DNA from: JAXMAF01 sp046350555
GTDB lineage: Bacteria; Planctomycetota; Phycisphaerae; Phycisphaerales; SM1A02
NCBI GenBank assembly: GCA_046350555.1
Contig: JAXMAF010000027.1
Coordinates: 4,082-68,081, forward strand
Length of the DNA stretch: 64,000 bases
Direction of reading: 5' to 3'
A program made the translations under genes and the position numbers. Under the pieces are notes generated by a model. It searched no databases. It worked only from the letters and a program-made list of their open reading frames with translations, and had not been told where the DNA came from. Below are positions 1 through 7,883 of the stretch, piece by piece. The number at the start of each line of letters is the position of its first letter. Position 1 is the first letter of the stretch.

Positions 1-2
1 GG

Positions 3-512
3 CTCAACGCGGCGCGGCGCGCGGCCGCGGCCAGCGCGTCGGCGGCGCCTTCGGGCGGGACGATTCCCTCGCAGCCGAAGCGGGCGATCCTCGTGAACAC
101 GCACACCGATCCGGCGAATCCCGCGGTGCTCTCGCGCATCGAGGCCGAGGTTGCTCGGCACGCCGCCGAAGGATGGCTCGTCTGCGCCGAGGACATCGAC
201 GCATGCGCGGCGCTCGCGCCGGTGATCCCGGCATGGGCGCGCGAACACGACCGCTTCGACGCCCAGGTCGAGGACGCCCTCGAGCAGTCGAGCTACGCCG
301 CCGTGCTCTGGGTGTACACCGAGCCGGGAAGCGGCCCGGCGGCGAACCGCACGGGCCTCATGTGGGTGACCTCCACCCGCGCGGGCGCCTCGGAGCGCCG
401 CGGAGGGTGCGGAAGCGTCGTCGGCGTTCCGGCCTCCGCGACCGCGGATGCGCCCGAGGCGCCGGACGACGAGATCGAGACCGTCGCGGACGCTGGGTCG
501 GCCGCGGATTGA
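3..512 (+). CDS. C-terminal part of an unrecognised protein, cut by the window edge
   Basis: The frame is already open at the left edge and ends with TGA at 510-512, so only the last 169 residues are visible. Third codon positions are almost all G or C, as in the confident genes of this window, which supports real coding. From about visible residue 28 (AILVNTHTDPANPAVL) to about 130 the chain looks globular. The tail is rich in Ala, Asp and Glu and is probably disordered. I do not recognise a family. The next gene on the same strand starts 142 nt downstream, behind a short tandem repeat, so cotranscription is not indicated. Confidence 0.6.
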   Translation, partial: LNAARRAAAASASAAPSGGTIPSQPKRAILVNTHTDPANPAVLSRIEAEVARHAAEGWLVCAEDIDACAALAPVIPAWAREHDRFDAQVEDALEQSSYAAVLWVYTEPGSGPAANRTGLMWVTSTRAGASERRGGCGSVVGVPASATADAPEAPDDEIETVADAGSAAD

Positions 513-522
513 CGCCGGCGAT

Positions 523-593
523 GCGACGCGCCGCGTCCGCCGCGCGACGCACTGCGCCGCGTCCGCCGCGCGACGCGCTGCGCCGCGTCCACC
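523..593. repeat. 26-bp tandem repeat, two full copies and one short copy
   Basis: Copies at 542-567 and 568-593 differ at two positions (core GCGCGACGC.CTGCGCCGCG), and a shortened copy precedes them at 523-541. The array fills the gap before methylisocitrate lyase. It is too short and has no spacers, so it is not a CRISPR. Confidence 0.7.
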
Positions 594-654
594 GCGCGGC
601 GCGATGGGCCGCGGTTGCCTCGGCGGCACCGGGCGGGGACACTTCCGCGCGTCC

Positions 655-1587
655 ATGCCCACGTCGCCTTCGCCGTCTCCTTCGCCCTCGCCTTCTCATC
701 ATCGGCAGCCCGCGCACGAGGTTCATGCGGGTCGCCGCCTTCGCGAGCTGATGGCCCGCGGAACCGTCGTGGCGCCCGGCGCGTTCAACGCCCTCGTCGC
801 CCGGTCGGTCGCGCGGCATGGCTTCGACGCGTGCTACATCTCCGGCGGCGCAACCGCCAACGTCGCCGGCTATCCCGACATCGGCCTCGTCACGCTGACC
901 GAGATGGCCCGCACGATCCGCGAGATCGTCGATGCCTCGGGACTTCCCGTCATCGCGGACGCCGACACCGGCTACGGCGAGGTGGAATGCGTCGTGCGCA
1001 CGGTCGTCGAGTACGAGCGCGCCGGCGCCGCGGCGCTGCACATCGAGGATCAGGTCTTCCCGAAGCGATGCGGCCATCTCGACGGCAAGGATCTCGTGGC
1101 CGCCACGGCGATGGCGGAAAAGGTCGCCGCGGCCGCCGAACATCGGCCCGATCGCGACTTCGTGATCATCGCCCGGACGGATGCGCGGAGCGTCTCGGGC
1201 ATGGACGACGCCGTCGAGCGGGCGAACCTCTATCGCCGCGCCGGCGCGGACGTGATCTTCCCCGAAGGACTCCACGGCGAGCAGGAGTTCGCCGACTTCG
1301 CCAAGGCGTCGCCCGGGCCCCTGCTGGCGAACATGACCGAGTTCGGCAAGACACCGGACATTCCCGCGTGGCGCTTCGCCGAGCTTGGCTACGCGATCGT
1401 GATCTACCCCCTGAGCATGATGCGCCTGGCGATGGCGGCGGTGGACTCCGGGCTTCAACACCTGAGGCGGCACGGTTCGATGAAGGAGATGCTCCCGCGG
1501 ATGCAGACGCGCAAGGAGCTCTACGAGCTGTTGGGCTACACGCCGGGGGCGCAATGGAACTTCGGCGGCGACGTTCCGTCCACGTGA
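655..1587 (+). CDS. prpB: Methylisocitrate lyase / isocitrate lyase-PEP mutase family
   Basis: The product of 310 residues belongs to the isocitrate lyase/PEP mutase TIM-barrel family. The family signature is seen as DADTGYG near residue 101 (Mg-binding aspartates) and KRCGH near residue 137, whose cysteine is the catalytic acid/base. This motif and the length fit 2-methylisocitrate lyase, which splits 2-methylisocitrate into pyruvate and succinate in the cytoplasm at the end of the methylcitrate cycle. I chose ATG 655 because the family fold starts soon after it; the longer frame upstream runs through the tandem repeat and has no homology. A citrate synthase-type gene lies 1.2 kb downstream, supporting a propionate role. 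Other superfamily members such as oxaloacetate decarboxylase cannot be fully excluded. Confidence 0.88.
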   Translation: MPTSPSPSPSPSPSHHRQPAHEVHAGRRLRELMARGTVVAPGAFNALVARSVARHGFDACYISGGATANVAGYPDIGLVTLTEMARTIREIVDASGLPVIADADTGYGEVECVVRTVVEYERAGAAALHIEDQVFPKRCGHLDGKDLVAATAMAEKVAAAAEHRPDRDFVIIARTDARSVSGMDDAVERANLYRRAGADVIFPEGLHGEQEFADFAKASPGPLLANMTEFGKTPDIPAWRFAELGYAIVIYPLSMMRLAMAAVDSGLQHLRRHGSMKEMLPRMQTRKELYELLGYTPGAQWNFGGDVPST

Positions 1588-1684
1588 CCGGACCAGGCGG
1601 ATCAGCCGGGCGGATTCCTCGCGGCGCCACGCCAGCGCCCAGCGGGCTGCGCCGCCGCGATGTGGGGCACGCACGTCGGCGTCT

Positions 1685-2659
1685 TCATCGTTCCGCTGGC
1701 GCCGACATGACGACCGAAGGCGCGCCTTCGACCTTGACGAACTCGTAGCCGCCCTTGACCGCGCCCCAGACCTGCTGGCCGCTCGCGTCCCAGCCGCGGT
1801 CCCAGCTCACGATCATTCCGGCGGTGATGCGCACCTCGCTCGTCGCGTAGCTCGCGCCGCGGAGGGCGCTCGAGCAGCCGTGTCCCTCGGTCCCGCCGAC
1901 GAACGCGTCGCCGTCGGCGCGCATCACGATCGAGCAGCCGTCGCGCGGAACGAGGTCGTTCGGCCGCAGTCCGCCGAGCAGGGAGACGTCCTGCCACGCG
2001 CCCGCGTACCGCAGCGGATCCCCGGCGAACTCGAAGACGTCGCTCTGGAGCCGTCCGGACCCTTGGGCATCGATCACGGAGTGGAGTCGATAGACGCGCT
2101 GGCGGTACGGCTTGTCGCGCGAGGTCGCGGCGGCCTGCTCGACATAGAGCCAGTGGCCGTCGCCGCGATCGGTCCAGATCGGCGTCATGTGCAGCTCGAT
2201 CACGCGGAACTCCGGATCGCGCTCGGCCTGCGCAGCCGACGTGAACGATCCCGACATGTAGGACGTGAGCCGGTCGACGTCGGAGGAGTGCTCCGCCGGC
2301 GGCGACGATGGCTCGACCGGAGGGATCGATGCGGTCGCGGACGGGCTGGCGCCGCGAGCGGCCGGCGTCTCGTTGGCGCAGCCCAGCGCCGCGCACGCGG
2401 CGAGGCATGCGACCAGGCGCGCTGCGGCGCGCGCGAGGCGCGTCCGGGCCGACGCTCGCGCCCCGTCCGCCCCAATCCCGCCCCGAGGTGCCACCGCGGG
2501 CCAGGGGTCAAGCGCAAGGCGGTCTGCGGGGATCCCGATGAGACCCTCCATGCACGATTCCGCCAGCGCGGCGATCGGGCGGCCAGCGGAACGCGCGACG
2601 GCGGGTGCAGCCATGCACGCGAGGCATGGCGCGGGGCGAAACGCAGGGGCACGGGTCAT
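1685..2659 (-). CDS. CpcT/CpeT-like (DUF1001) lipoprotein with a repeat element at its N-terminus
   Basis: The C-terminal 200 residues resemble the CpcT/CpeT chromophore lyase family: a SYMSGSFTS start, WLYVEQAAA and PYRQRVYRL blocks, and a D.VPRDGCSIVM segment. A hydrophobic stretch ending in the lipobox ALGC (residues 91-94 from the first ATG) predicts a lipoprotein. In cyanobacteria the family attaches bilins to phycobiliproteins. No phycobilisome gene is seen here, so the substrate is unknown. The start is uncertain: ATG at 2659 and another Met at residue 37 both give a leader far too long, because a diverged copy of the 104-bp element (residues about 40-72) sits just before the signal peptide in the same frame. 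The original start may have been lost to that insertion. Confidence 0.75.
   Translation of the reverse strand: MTRAPAFRPAPCLACMAAPAVARSAGRPIAALAESCMEGLIGIPADRLALDPWPAVAPRGGIGADGARASARTRLARAAARLVACLAACAALGCANETPAARGASPSATASIPPVEPSSPPAEHSSDVDRLTSYMSGSFTSAAQAERDPEFRVIELHMTPIWTDRGDGHWLYVEQAAATSRDKPYRQRVYRLHSVIDAQGSGRLQSDVFEFAGDPLRYAGAWQDVSLLGGLRPNDLVPRDGCSIVMRADGDAFVGGTEGHGCSSALRGASYATSEVRITAGMIVSWDRGWDASGQQVWGAVKGGYEFVKVEGAPSVVMSAPAER
2438..2540 (-). repeat. Dispersed 104-bp element, diverged copy A
   Basis: It matches the consensus of the better copies along its length but both terminal inverted repeats have decayed. On the minus strand it is read in frame as IGIPADRLALDPWPAVA within the N-terminal leader of the CpcT-like lipoprotein, the same frame used by copies B and F. 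Confidence 0.75.
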
Positions 2660-2800
2660 GCGGACACTCTATCGACCCCTCGAATCCAGAGCGGCCCATC
2701 GCTACCATGGCCCCTTCGTTGCGTTTCCGTTCGCCATCGGACGGCATCCTCGCGGCCAGCGAGGTCTCGCCCCTGCCTCCGCTCTCCACGCACTCCTCCC

Positions 2801-4000
2801 ATGAGCGCCACCACGACCTCCTCCGGCACGCCCGCGAAGGCTCCCGACACGCGCGGACTCGCCGGCCAGACCGTCGGCGACACCGCCATCTGCGCCGTCA
2901 CCCAGACGCAGTTGATCTACCGCGGCTACGAGATCGCGGACCTCGCCGAGCACGCGACGTTCGAGGAGGTCGCGTTCCTCCTGCTCGAAGGGCACAAGCC
3001 GAGCGCCGCCGAGCTGGCCCGCTTCAAGGCCGAGATCGTCTCGATGCGGGCGATCCCCGAGGGCCTCAAGGCGCTGCTGCGCGAGATCGTCACCAAGGCG
3101 CCCAGGACGCACCCGATGAGCGTGCTGCGCACGGGCATCTCGTATCTGTCGCACTTCGATCCGGAGTGCGAGGACCACTCGCCCGCCGCCGAGCTGCGCA
3201 AGTCCAAGCGTCTCCTGGCCCAGATCCCGACGATCATCGGCCATGGGCAGATGGTGCTCGATGGCAAGACGCCCGTCGAGCCCGATGCGTCCCTCTCGCA
3301 CTCGGCGAACCTGCTCTGGTGCGTGACGGGACGCAAGCCGACCGAGCTCCAGGCGCGGGTCATGGACGTCTCGCTCATCCTGTATGCCGAGCACGACTTC
3401 AACGCGAGCACCTTCGCGTGCCGCGTCATCGCATCGACCGAGACGGACATGCACTCGGCCGTCTGCGGCGGCATCGGCGCGCTGAAGGGCCCGCTGCACG
3501 GCGGCGCCAACGAGATGGCGATGGAGATGCTCAAGGACCTCGATCGCGACCTCGCCGCATCGAAGGGCGCGATGAACGTGGAGCAGTGGATGCAGCGCGC
3601 CTTCGCCGAGAAGCGCAAGCTCATGGGCTTCGGCCACCGCGTCTACAAGAACGGCGACCACCGCGCCGGGATCCTGCGGTCGTGGGGGCTCCGGCTCGCG
3701 AAGGAGCAGGCCGCCGCGAGCGGCGCCGGCGCGGCCGACGGCCCGACGAAGTGGTTCGATCTCGGCGACAAGGTGCAGGCGATCATGCTCCGCGAGAAGA
3801 ACATCCATCCGAACGTGGACTTCCCGTGCGGCATGACGTACTTCGTGATGGGCATCCCGGTGCCGCAGTACACGCCGATCTTCGTGGCGAGCCGCATCAC
3901 CGGCTGGTGCGCGCACATCATGGAGCAGCGCCAGAACAACCGGATCATCCGTCCGCTCGCGGACTATGTCGGTCCGGCGCTGAAGCCGTGGCGCGGCTGA
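2801..4000 (+). CDS. prpC: Citrate synthase family, probably 2-methylcitrate synthase
   Basis: The 399-residue product is a short (type II) citrate synthase that condenses acetyl- or propionyl-CoA with oxaloacetate. Visible family marks are YRGYEI near residue 45, the active-site block CGGIGALKGPLHGGANE near 225-241, GHRVYK near 278, and the catalytic aspartate in NVDFPCG near 341. The length and the nearby methylisocitrate lyase favour 2-methylcitrate synthase (PrpC) over housekeeping citrate synthase, but the active site does not settle this. ATG 2801 was chosen because it is the last Met before the conserved start. The last 56 nt overlap the convergent modC gene. Confidence 0.88.
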   Translation: MSATTTSSGTPAKAPDTRGLAGQTVGDTAICAVTQTQLIYRGYEIADLAEHATFEEVAFLLLEGHKPSAAELARFKAEIVSMRAIPEGLKALLREIVTKAPRTHPMSVLRTGISYLSHFDPECEDHSPAAELRKSKRLLAQIPTIIGHGQMVLDGKTPVEPDASLSHSANLLWCVTGRKPTELQARVMDVSLILYAEHDFNASTFACRVIASTETDMHSAVCGGIGALKGPLHGGANEMAMEMLKDLDRDLAASKGAMNVEQWMQRAFAEKRKLMGFGHRVYKNGDHRAGILRSWGLRLAKEQAAASGAGAADGPTKWFDLGDKVQAIMLREKNIHPNVDFPCGMTYFVMGIPVPQYTPIFVASRITGWCAHIMEQRQNNRIIRPLADYVGPALKPWRG

Positions 4001-4685
4001 CGATCGCGCCGCGCTCGATGGTGACGATCTCCCCCTCGTCGCCGACGATCGCCCGCAGCTCCGCCGGATCGTGGCTGACGTGGAGGATGGGGATGCGCAC
4101 CACATCGCGCACGCGTTGAAGCAGTCCCAGGACCTGGCCGCGCAGCCGTCCGTCCAGCGACGCGAGCGGCTCGTCCAGCAGGAGGATCCGCGGAGCGGAG
4201 AGGAGCGCCCGGCCGAGCGCCACGCGCTGTCGTTCGCCGCCGGAGAGTTCGCGCGGCGTCCGCCGAAGCAGCCCCTTGAGCTCGAGGAGATCGACGACCT
4301 CGTCGAATCCGGGGCCGCGCGGCGCCCCGGCGCCGTCGTCCGCGCGGCGCATCCCATAGCGCAGGTTCCCCGCCACGGAACGATGGGGGAAGAGGCGAAG
4401 CTCCTGGAAGACGAAGCCGACGCGGCGGCGGTGCGCGGGAAGGCAGACGGCGCGGCGCGTCTCGAGCATCGCGACACCGTCGATGACGATGCGCCCCTCG
4501 TCGGGTCGGAGGAGTCCGGCGACGATCTCGAGCAGCGTCGTCTTCCCGGCGCCGGACGGGCCGAAGAGTCCGACCACGCGGGCGCTCGTGGAGAAAGAGA
4601 CATCGAGTCGGAACGGGCCGCGATCGAGCCGCGCCTCGATGGCGAGCAGGTCGTCGCGGACGCCCGTCGTTGCGCACGTCGTCAC
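3945..4685 (-). CDS. modC: Molybdate-type ABC transporter ATP-binding protein
   Basis: This 246-residue ABC ATPase has Walker A GPSGAGKTT (about 43-51), signature LSGGERQRVALGRALL (about 143) and Walker B RILLLDEPLASLD (about 165). Order and context with a ModB-type permease point to molybdate or tungstate uptake. The C-terminal molybdate-binding TOBE domain of longer ModC proteins is absent. I chose the GTG at 4685 because it overlaps the modB stop as GTGA, the usual sign of translational coupling. The 3' end overlaps the convergent citrate synthase gene by 56 nt. No ModA binding protein is encoded next to it in this window. Sulfate or thiosulfate transport is a weaker alternative. Confidence 0.82.
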   Translation of the reverse strand: MTTCATTGVRDDLLAIEARLDRGPFRLDVSFSTSARVVGLFGPSGAGKTTLLEIVAGLLRPDEGRIVIDGVAMLETRRAVCLPAHRRRVGFVFQELRLFPHRSVAGNLRYGMRRADDGAGAPRGPGFDEVVDLLELKGLLRRTPRELSGGERQRVALGRALLSAPRILLLDEPLASLDGRLRGQVLGLLQRVRDVVRIPILHVSHDPAELRAIVGDEGEIVTIERGAIVSRATASAPDRHSPRADG

Positions 4686-5383
4686 GCCGCGCTCCCGAAC
4701 CGCCGGCGCATCCGGCGCGAGAGGATCTCGCCGCCCGCGAGGGCGACGAACGAGACGGCGATGGAGATGACCGCCAGCCGCGTGGCGAGCTCGTCGCCGC
4801 CGGGCACCTGCGTCGCGGTGTAGATCGCGCTGGGCAGCGTGCGCGTGCTTCCCGGGATGTTCCCGGCGAAGGTGATCGTCGCGCCGAATTCGCCCAGCGC
4901 CCGCGCGAAGGCGAGGAGCACGCCGGCGCAGACGCCGGGCAGCGCCAGTGGAAGGGTGATCGTCGCGAAGACGCGCCATCCGTTGGCGCCGAGCGTCCGG
5001 GCCGCGTGCTCGAGTCGCGGATCGACCGCCTCGATGGCGAGCCGGACCGCGCGCACCAGGAGCGGAAAGCCCATCACCGCCGCGGCGAGCGCCGCGGCCT
5101 TCCAGGTGAAGGCGACGTCGACGTCGAACCGGTCGTGAAGGAGGCGACCGAGCGGTCCGCTTCGGCCAAGCAGCCGAAGCAGGAGATAGCCGACGACGAC
5201 CGGTGGCAGGACCAGCGGCAGGTGGACGAACGCGTCGACGAGCGTCTTGCCGACGAACTCGCGCCGCGCGAGCAGCCAGGCGCACGCGATGCCGGGCGCG
5301 AGCATGAGCGCGACCGCGACGAGCGCCACGCGAAGCGAGAGCAGGACGATTCCGAGCTCGTCGGTGGATGGAAGCGCCGGCAT
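4682..5383 (-). CDS. modB: Molybdate-type ABC transporter permease
   Basis: The 233-residue inner-membrane protein has five to six hydrophobic segments and the permease EAA loop (EHAARTLGANGWRVFATITLPLALPG region, about residues 125-150), which docks onto the ABC ATPase. Blocks such as FARALGEFGATITFAGNIPG are characteristic of ModB. It precedes modC in a two-gene operon with a 4-nt overlap. The 267 nt upstream to the next gene hold no ModA gene and no recognisable molybdate riboswitch; a promoter is expected there but I cannot place it. Confidence 0.85.
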   Translation of the reverse strand: MPALPSTDELGIVLLSLRVALVAVALMLAPGIACAWLLARREFVGKTLVDAFVHLPLVLPPVVVGYLLLRLLGRSGPLGRLLHDRFDVDVAFTWKAAALAAAVMGFPLLVRAVRLAIEAVDPRLEHAARTLGANGWRVFATITLPLALPGVCAGVLLAFARALGEFGATITFAGNIPGSTRTLPSAIYTATQVPGGDELATRLAVISIAVSFVALAGGEILSRRMRRRFGSAA

Positions 5384-5650
5384 GGGTGGTCGCTGGTGGA
5401 TGCTCGCGGCGCCGCGAGGCTCATGCCACGGCGCGGCTTCGGAAGGGACGCCGGGGCCTCCCGGTGGTCGACGTCGTCAGCGCGGGGCTGGGTGGGTCAT
5501 GGCCGACGGTAGGTGGGCCGTCCGCGACGGCGACCAAGCGTCGTCGCCGGCCGATTCCAGCGGACGTTCATGCATCCTGTCCCTCGCCCGCGATCGCCGC
5601 TCGGCGCCGGACCACCTCGAACGACGCGCGCGGACCGACCGGGGCGCGCA

Positions 5651-7666
5651 TCACTCCGGCAGCCCGGTCGTGCGCACGTCCTTGCCGTGGTCGACGCGCA
5701 CGCCGTAGGTGACCGGAAAGGCCGTCTTGCCCGACGCGCCGGCCGGCACCTTGAGCAGCCACTTGAGGAAGCCCTGCGGCTTGAGCTCGTTCACGTACTC
5801 GGCGTCGGTCGCCAGCGGCGAACCGAGGTTGACCAGCGAGATGGCGATCTTCTCGTTGCGCGAGACGGGCATGCGGTCCATGAGCTCCACCGTGATCGGC
5901 GCCGAGGTGGGATTGTCGATCTCGATCCGGTAGTCGTACGCCGTCTGCACGCCTCCGCCGAGCAGTCCGGTCCTGCTCGTGTTCTTCGTGACCAGCTTGC
6001 GCGTCGCCTTGAGGTTCCGGTCGACACCAAAGAAGAGCTCGAACGAGGCGCCGGGCGCGACGGTGGAGAGGCGCGTTGGACCGATGAAGTCGTTGCCGAG
6101 GAAGATCGCGGCGCCGCCCGGAAGGAGCTGGTACTGGCTGGCGTTGCTCACCTCGCCGCGAAGGTAGACCGATTCGGTCAGCAGTGGCCGCGCGACGTGG
6201 ATGAACTCCGGCTTGGCGTCGATGGTCGCGATGCGCGTGCGCTGCTGGCGGTCGGCGTTGGTCTTGACCGTCACCGTGCGCGGAAGCGTGAACGTGACCG
6301 CGGGGCCGCCCGCGCTCACGCTCGCCGCCGCGGACATCTCGTCGAGCGCCTTCCGATACTCGGCCTGCTTGTCGGCCTCCCCCGCCGTGCCGAAGACGGA
6401 GCCGCCACCGCCACCGCTTCCACCTCGACCCGGCTCGCCGGTGGGCCGTCCCGGGGGCGGCGCCGGAGGCGAGGCGGCGACGGCGGACCGCAGTGTGTTC
6501 TCCGCGGGCTGCGGCATCGAGACGTCGACATAGACGGGATTGAGGACGGGTGGGTTGGCGGCCGTGGTGGGCTGCGCCGTCGAGAGCGTCATGGCCACGT
6601 CGTTCCAATCCTCGCCGCTGCGCTGGAGCAGGAGCGCGTCGTACTCGATCGCCACCGTCTTCGCCGCGACGTCGCCGCGCACGTTGTAGATCGGCTCCCA
6701 GGCGGCGTTGGCGACGAGATAGACCAGCTCGACGACGAGCTCGCCCGCGGACGGCGCGGCGACCGTGACGATCGCGTCGCGGCGCACCTTCGTCTGGTCG
6801 GCCCGCGCGGCCCGCGCCGCGCGGTCGGCTTCGAGCACGGCCAGCGACTTCTGCGTGGCGTCGCCCCTGTCCACGAGGTCGCGCCTGGCCTTGAGCAGCG
6901 TCTGCCGTTGGCTGGCGACGAAATCGATCTGCTTCTGGAGCGAGGCGAGGTCGAGCGCCGGCGTGCCCGCCTTCTCGCTGGCGTCGCCGGTCGCCCGGAC
7001 GGAGATCGCGTCGATCAGCTTCTCCTGTTGCGCGACCGTCGCGAGGTCCTCCGCGAGCCGCGCGATCTCCTTCTTGTGGGTCGCGATCCTGGCGTCGAGG
7101 GCCGCGAGCTCGGCGTCGGCCGCGACCTGTGTCGGTGTCTGTCGGTAGTCGACGCCGATCACCTTCGCGACGCCGCTCGGCGTGCGCGCCTGGAGGGAAT
7201 CGGGCTGGATCGCCTCGGGAAGCGCCGCGAAGAGCACCTCGTAGACGCCTTGCTGGACCGATGCGACGGCGCGCCGGGTGACCGCGGCGCGCCCCGGGAA
7301 GAGGGTCACCGCGGTGATCGTCGATGGCGGTTCGATCGGCCTTGGAACCAGCGAACCGTCGGCAGGGGCGTCGCTCGCGCGGGGGCCGGCGGCGCCAACC
7401 TGTGTTGCGAGCGCGTCCGGGACCGCGTCGGCGCCAGGGGCCATCGCGACGAACCGCCCGAGCGGGCTCGCCGGTTCGATCGTGGGCGAGGCGATGACTG
7501 GAATCGACGACGCGGCTGGCGTGATGCGCGTCCCAGTTAATTCTCGCGCCCCATCCACCCCAATTCCGCCGTGCGACGCCGCTGTGGGCGAGGGGTCGAA
7601 GGCATGGAGGTCTGTTGGAATCCGTATGACAAGGGCGAGCAGTCCGACGAGGGCGATGGGATGCAT
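5651..7666 (-). CDS. Secreted DUF4140/DUF4139 (mucoidy inhibitor A-like) protein
   Basis: The 671-residue product has a DUF4140-like N-terminal region (ITAVTLFPGRAAVTRRAVAS, about 117-210), a long coiled coil (about 210-300) and a DUF4139 beta-rich region to the end, with a Gly/Pro-rich linker near 395-430. This is the layout of MuiA-family proteins, whose molecular function is not established. I chose the ATG at 7666, preceded by GGAG, which gives the hydrophobic start MHPIALVGLLALVI. Copy B of the 104-bp element follows directly and supplies residues about 14-48 in frame, so the signal peptide runs into the repeat. Whether the original cleavage region was displaced cannot be told from sequence. 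Confidence 0.8.
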   Translation of the reverse strand: MHPIALVGLLALVIRIPTDLHAFDPSPTAASHGGIGVDGARELTGTRITPAASSIPVIASPTIEPASPLGRFVAMAPGADAVPDALATQVGAAGPRASDAPADGSLVPRPIEPPSTITAVTLFPGRAAVTRRAVASVQQGVYEVLFAALPEAIQPDSLQARTPSGVAKVIGVDYRQTPTQVAADAELAALDARIATHKKEIARLAEDLATVAQQEKLIDAISVRATGDASEKAGTPALDLASLQKQIDFVASQRQTLLKARRDLVDRGDATQKSLAVLEADRAARAARADQTKVRRDAIVTVAAPSAGELVVELVYLVANAAWEPIYNVRGDVAAKTVAIEYDALLLQRSGEDWNDVAMTLSTAQPTTAANPPVLNPVYVDVSMPQPAENTLRSAVAASPPAPPPGRPTGEPGRGGSGGGGGSVFGTAGEADKQAEYRKALDEMSAAASVSAGGPAVTFTLPRTVTVKTNADRQQRTRIATIDAKPEFIHVARPLLTESVYLRGEVSNASQYQLLPGGAAIFLGNDFIGPTRLSTVAPGASFELFFGVDRNLKATRKLVTKNTSRTGLLGGGVQTAYDYRIEIDNPTSAPITVELMDRMPVSRNEKIAISLVNLGSPLATDAEYVNELKPQGFLKWLLKVPAGASGKTAFPVTYGVRVDHGKDVRTTGLPE
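7524..7627 (-). repeat. Dispersed 104-bp element, copy B
   Basis: A full-length copy with near-intact inverted ends (ATGCGCGTCCCAGT... and ...GGAATCCGTAT). It lies inside the DUF4139 gene directly after the hydrophobic core of the signal peptide. It is read on the minus strand as IRIPTDLHAFDPSPT, continuing as GGIGVDGARELTGTRITP. Confidence 0.9.
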
Positions 7667-7883
7667 GGGGACTCCGTGGGCCTCTTGGTTGAATCCTGGC
7701 CGCATGTCCGATGCACGCGGCGAGCGCGGCGCAGCGATGCGCGGCTTCGCTGGCACGAAGCCGCGGGCGGCCTTCCACGCATTGTGGCCGATCGGAGCGG
7801 ATTGTCTCGTTTCGGAGAGCGCCGGATCCGCCTCGCCGCACGGATCACGGAACGCTGGACAGGCCATACAACGGCCCCCCCGG

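Noticed and set aside
358..1674. Long minus-strand open frame across the methylisocitrate lyase gene
   Set aside because: It is a GC-rich antisense frame opposite a gene with clear family motifs; its translation is Arg/Ala/Gly-rich with no homology. The same reasoning removes similar frames over citrate synthase, the DUF4139 gene, the subtilisin and hisS.
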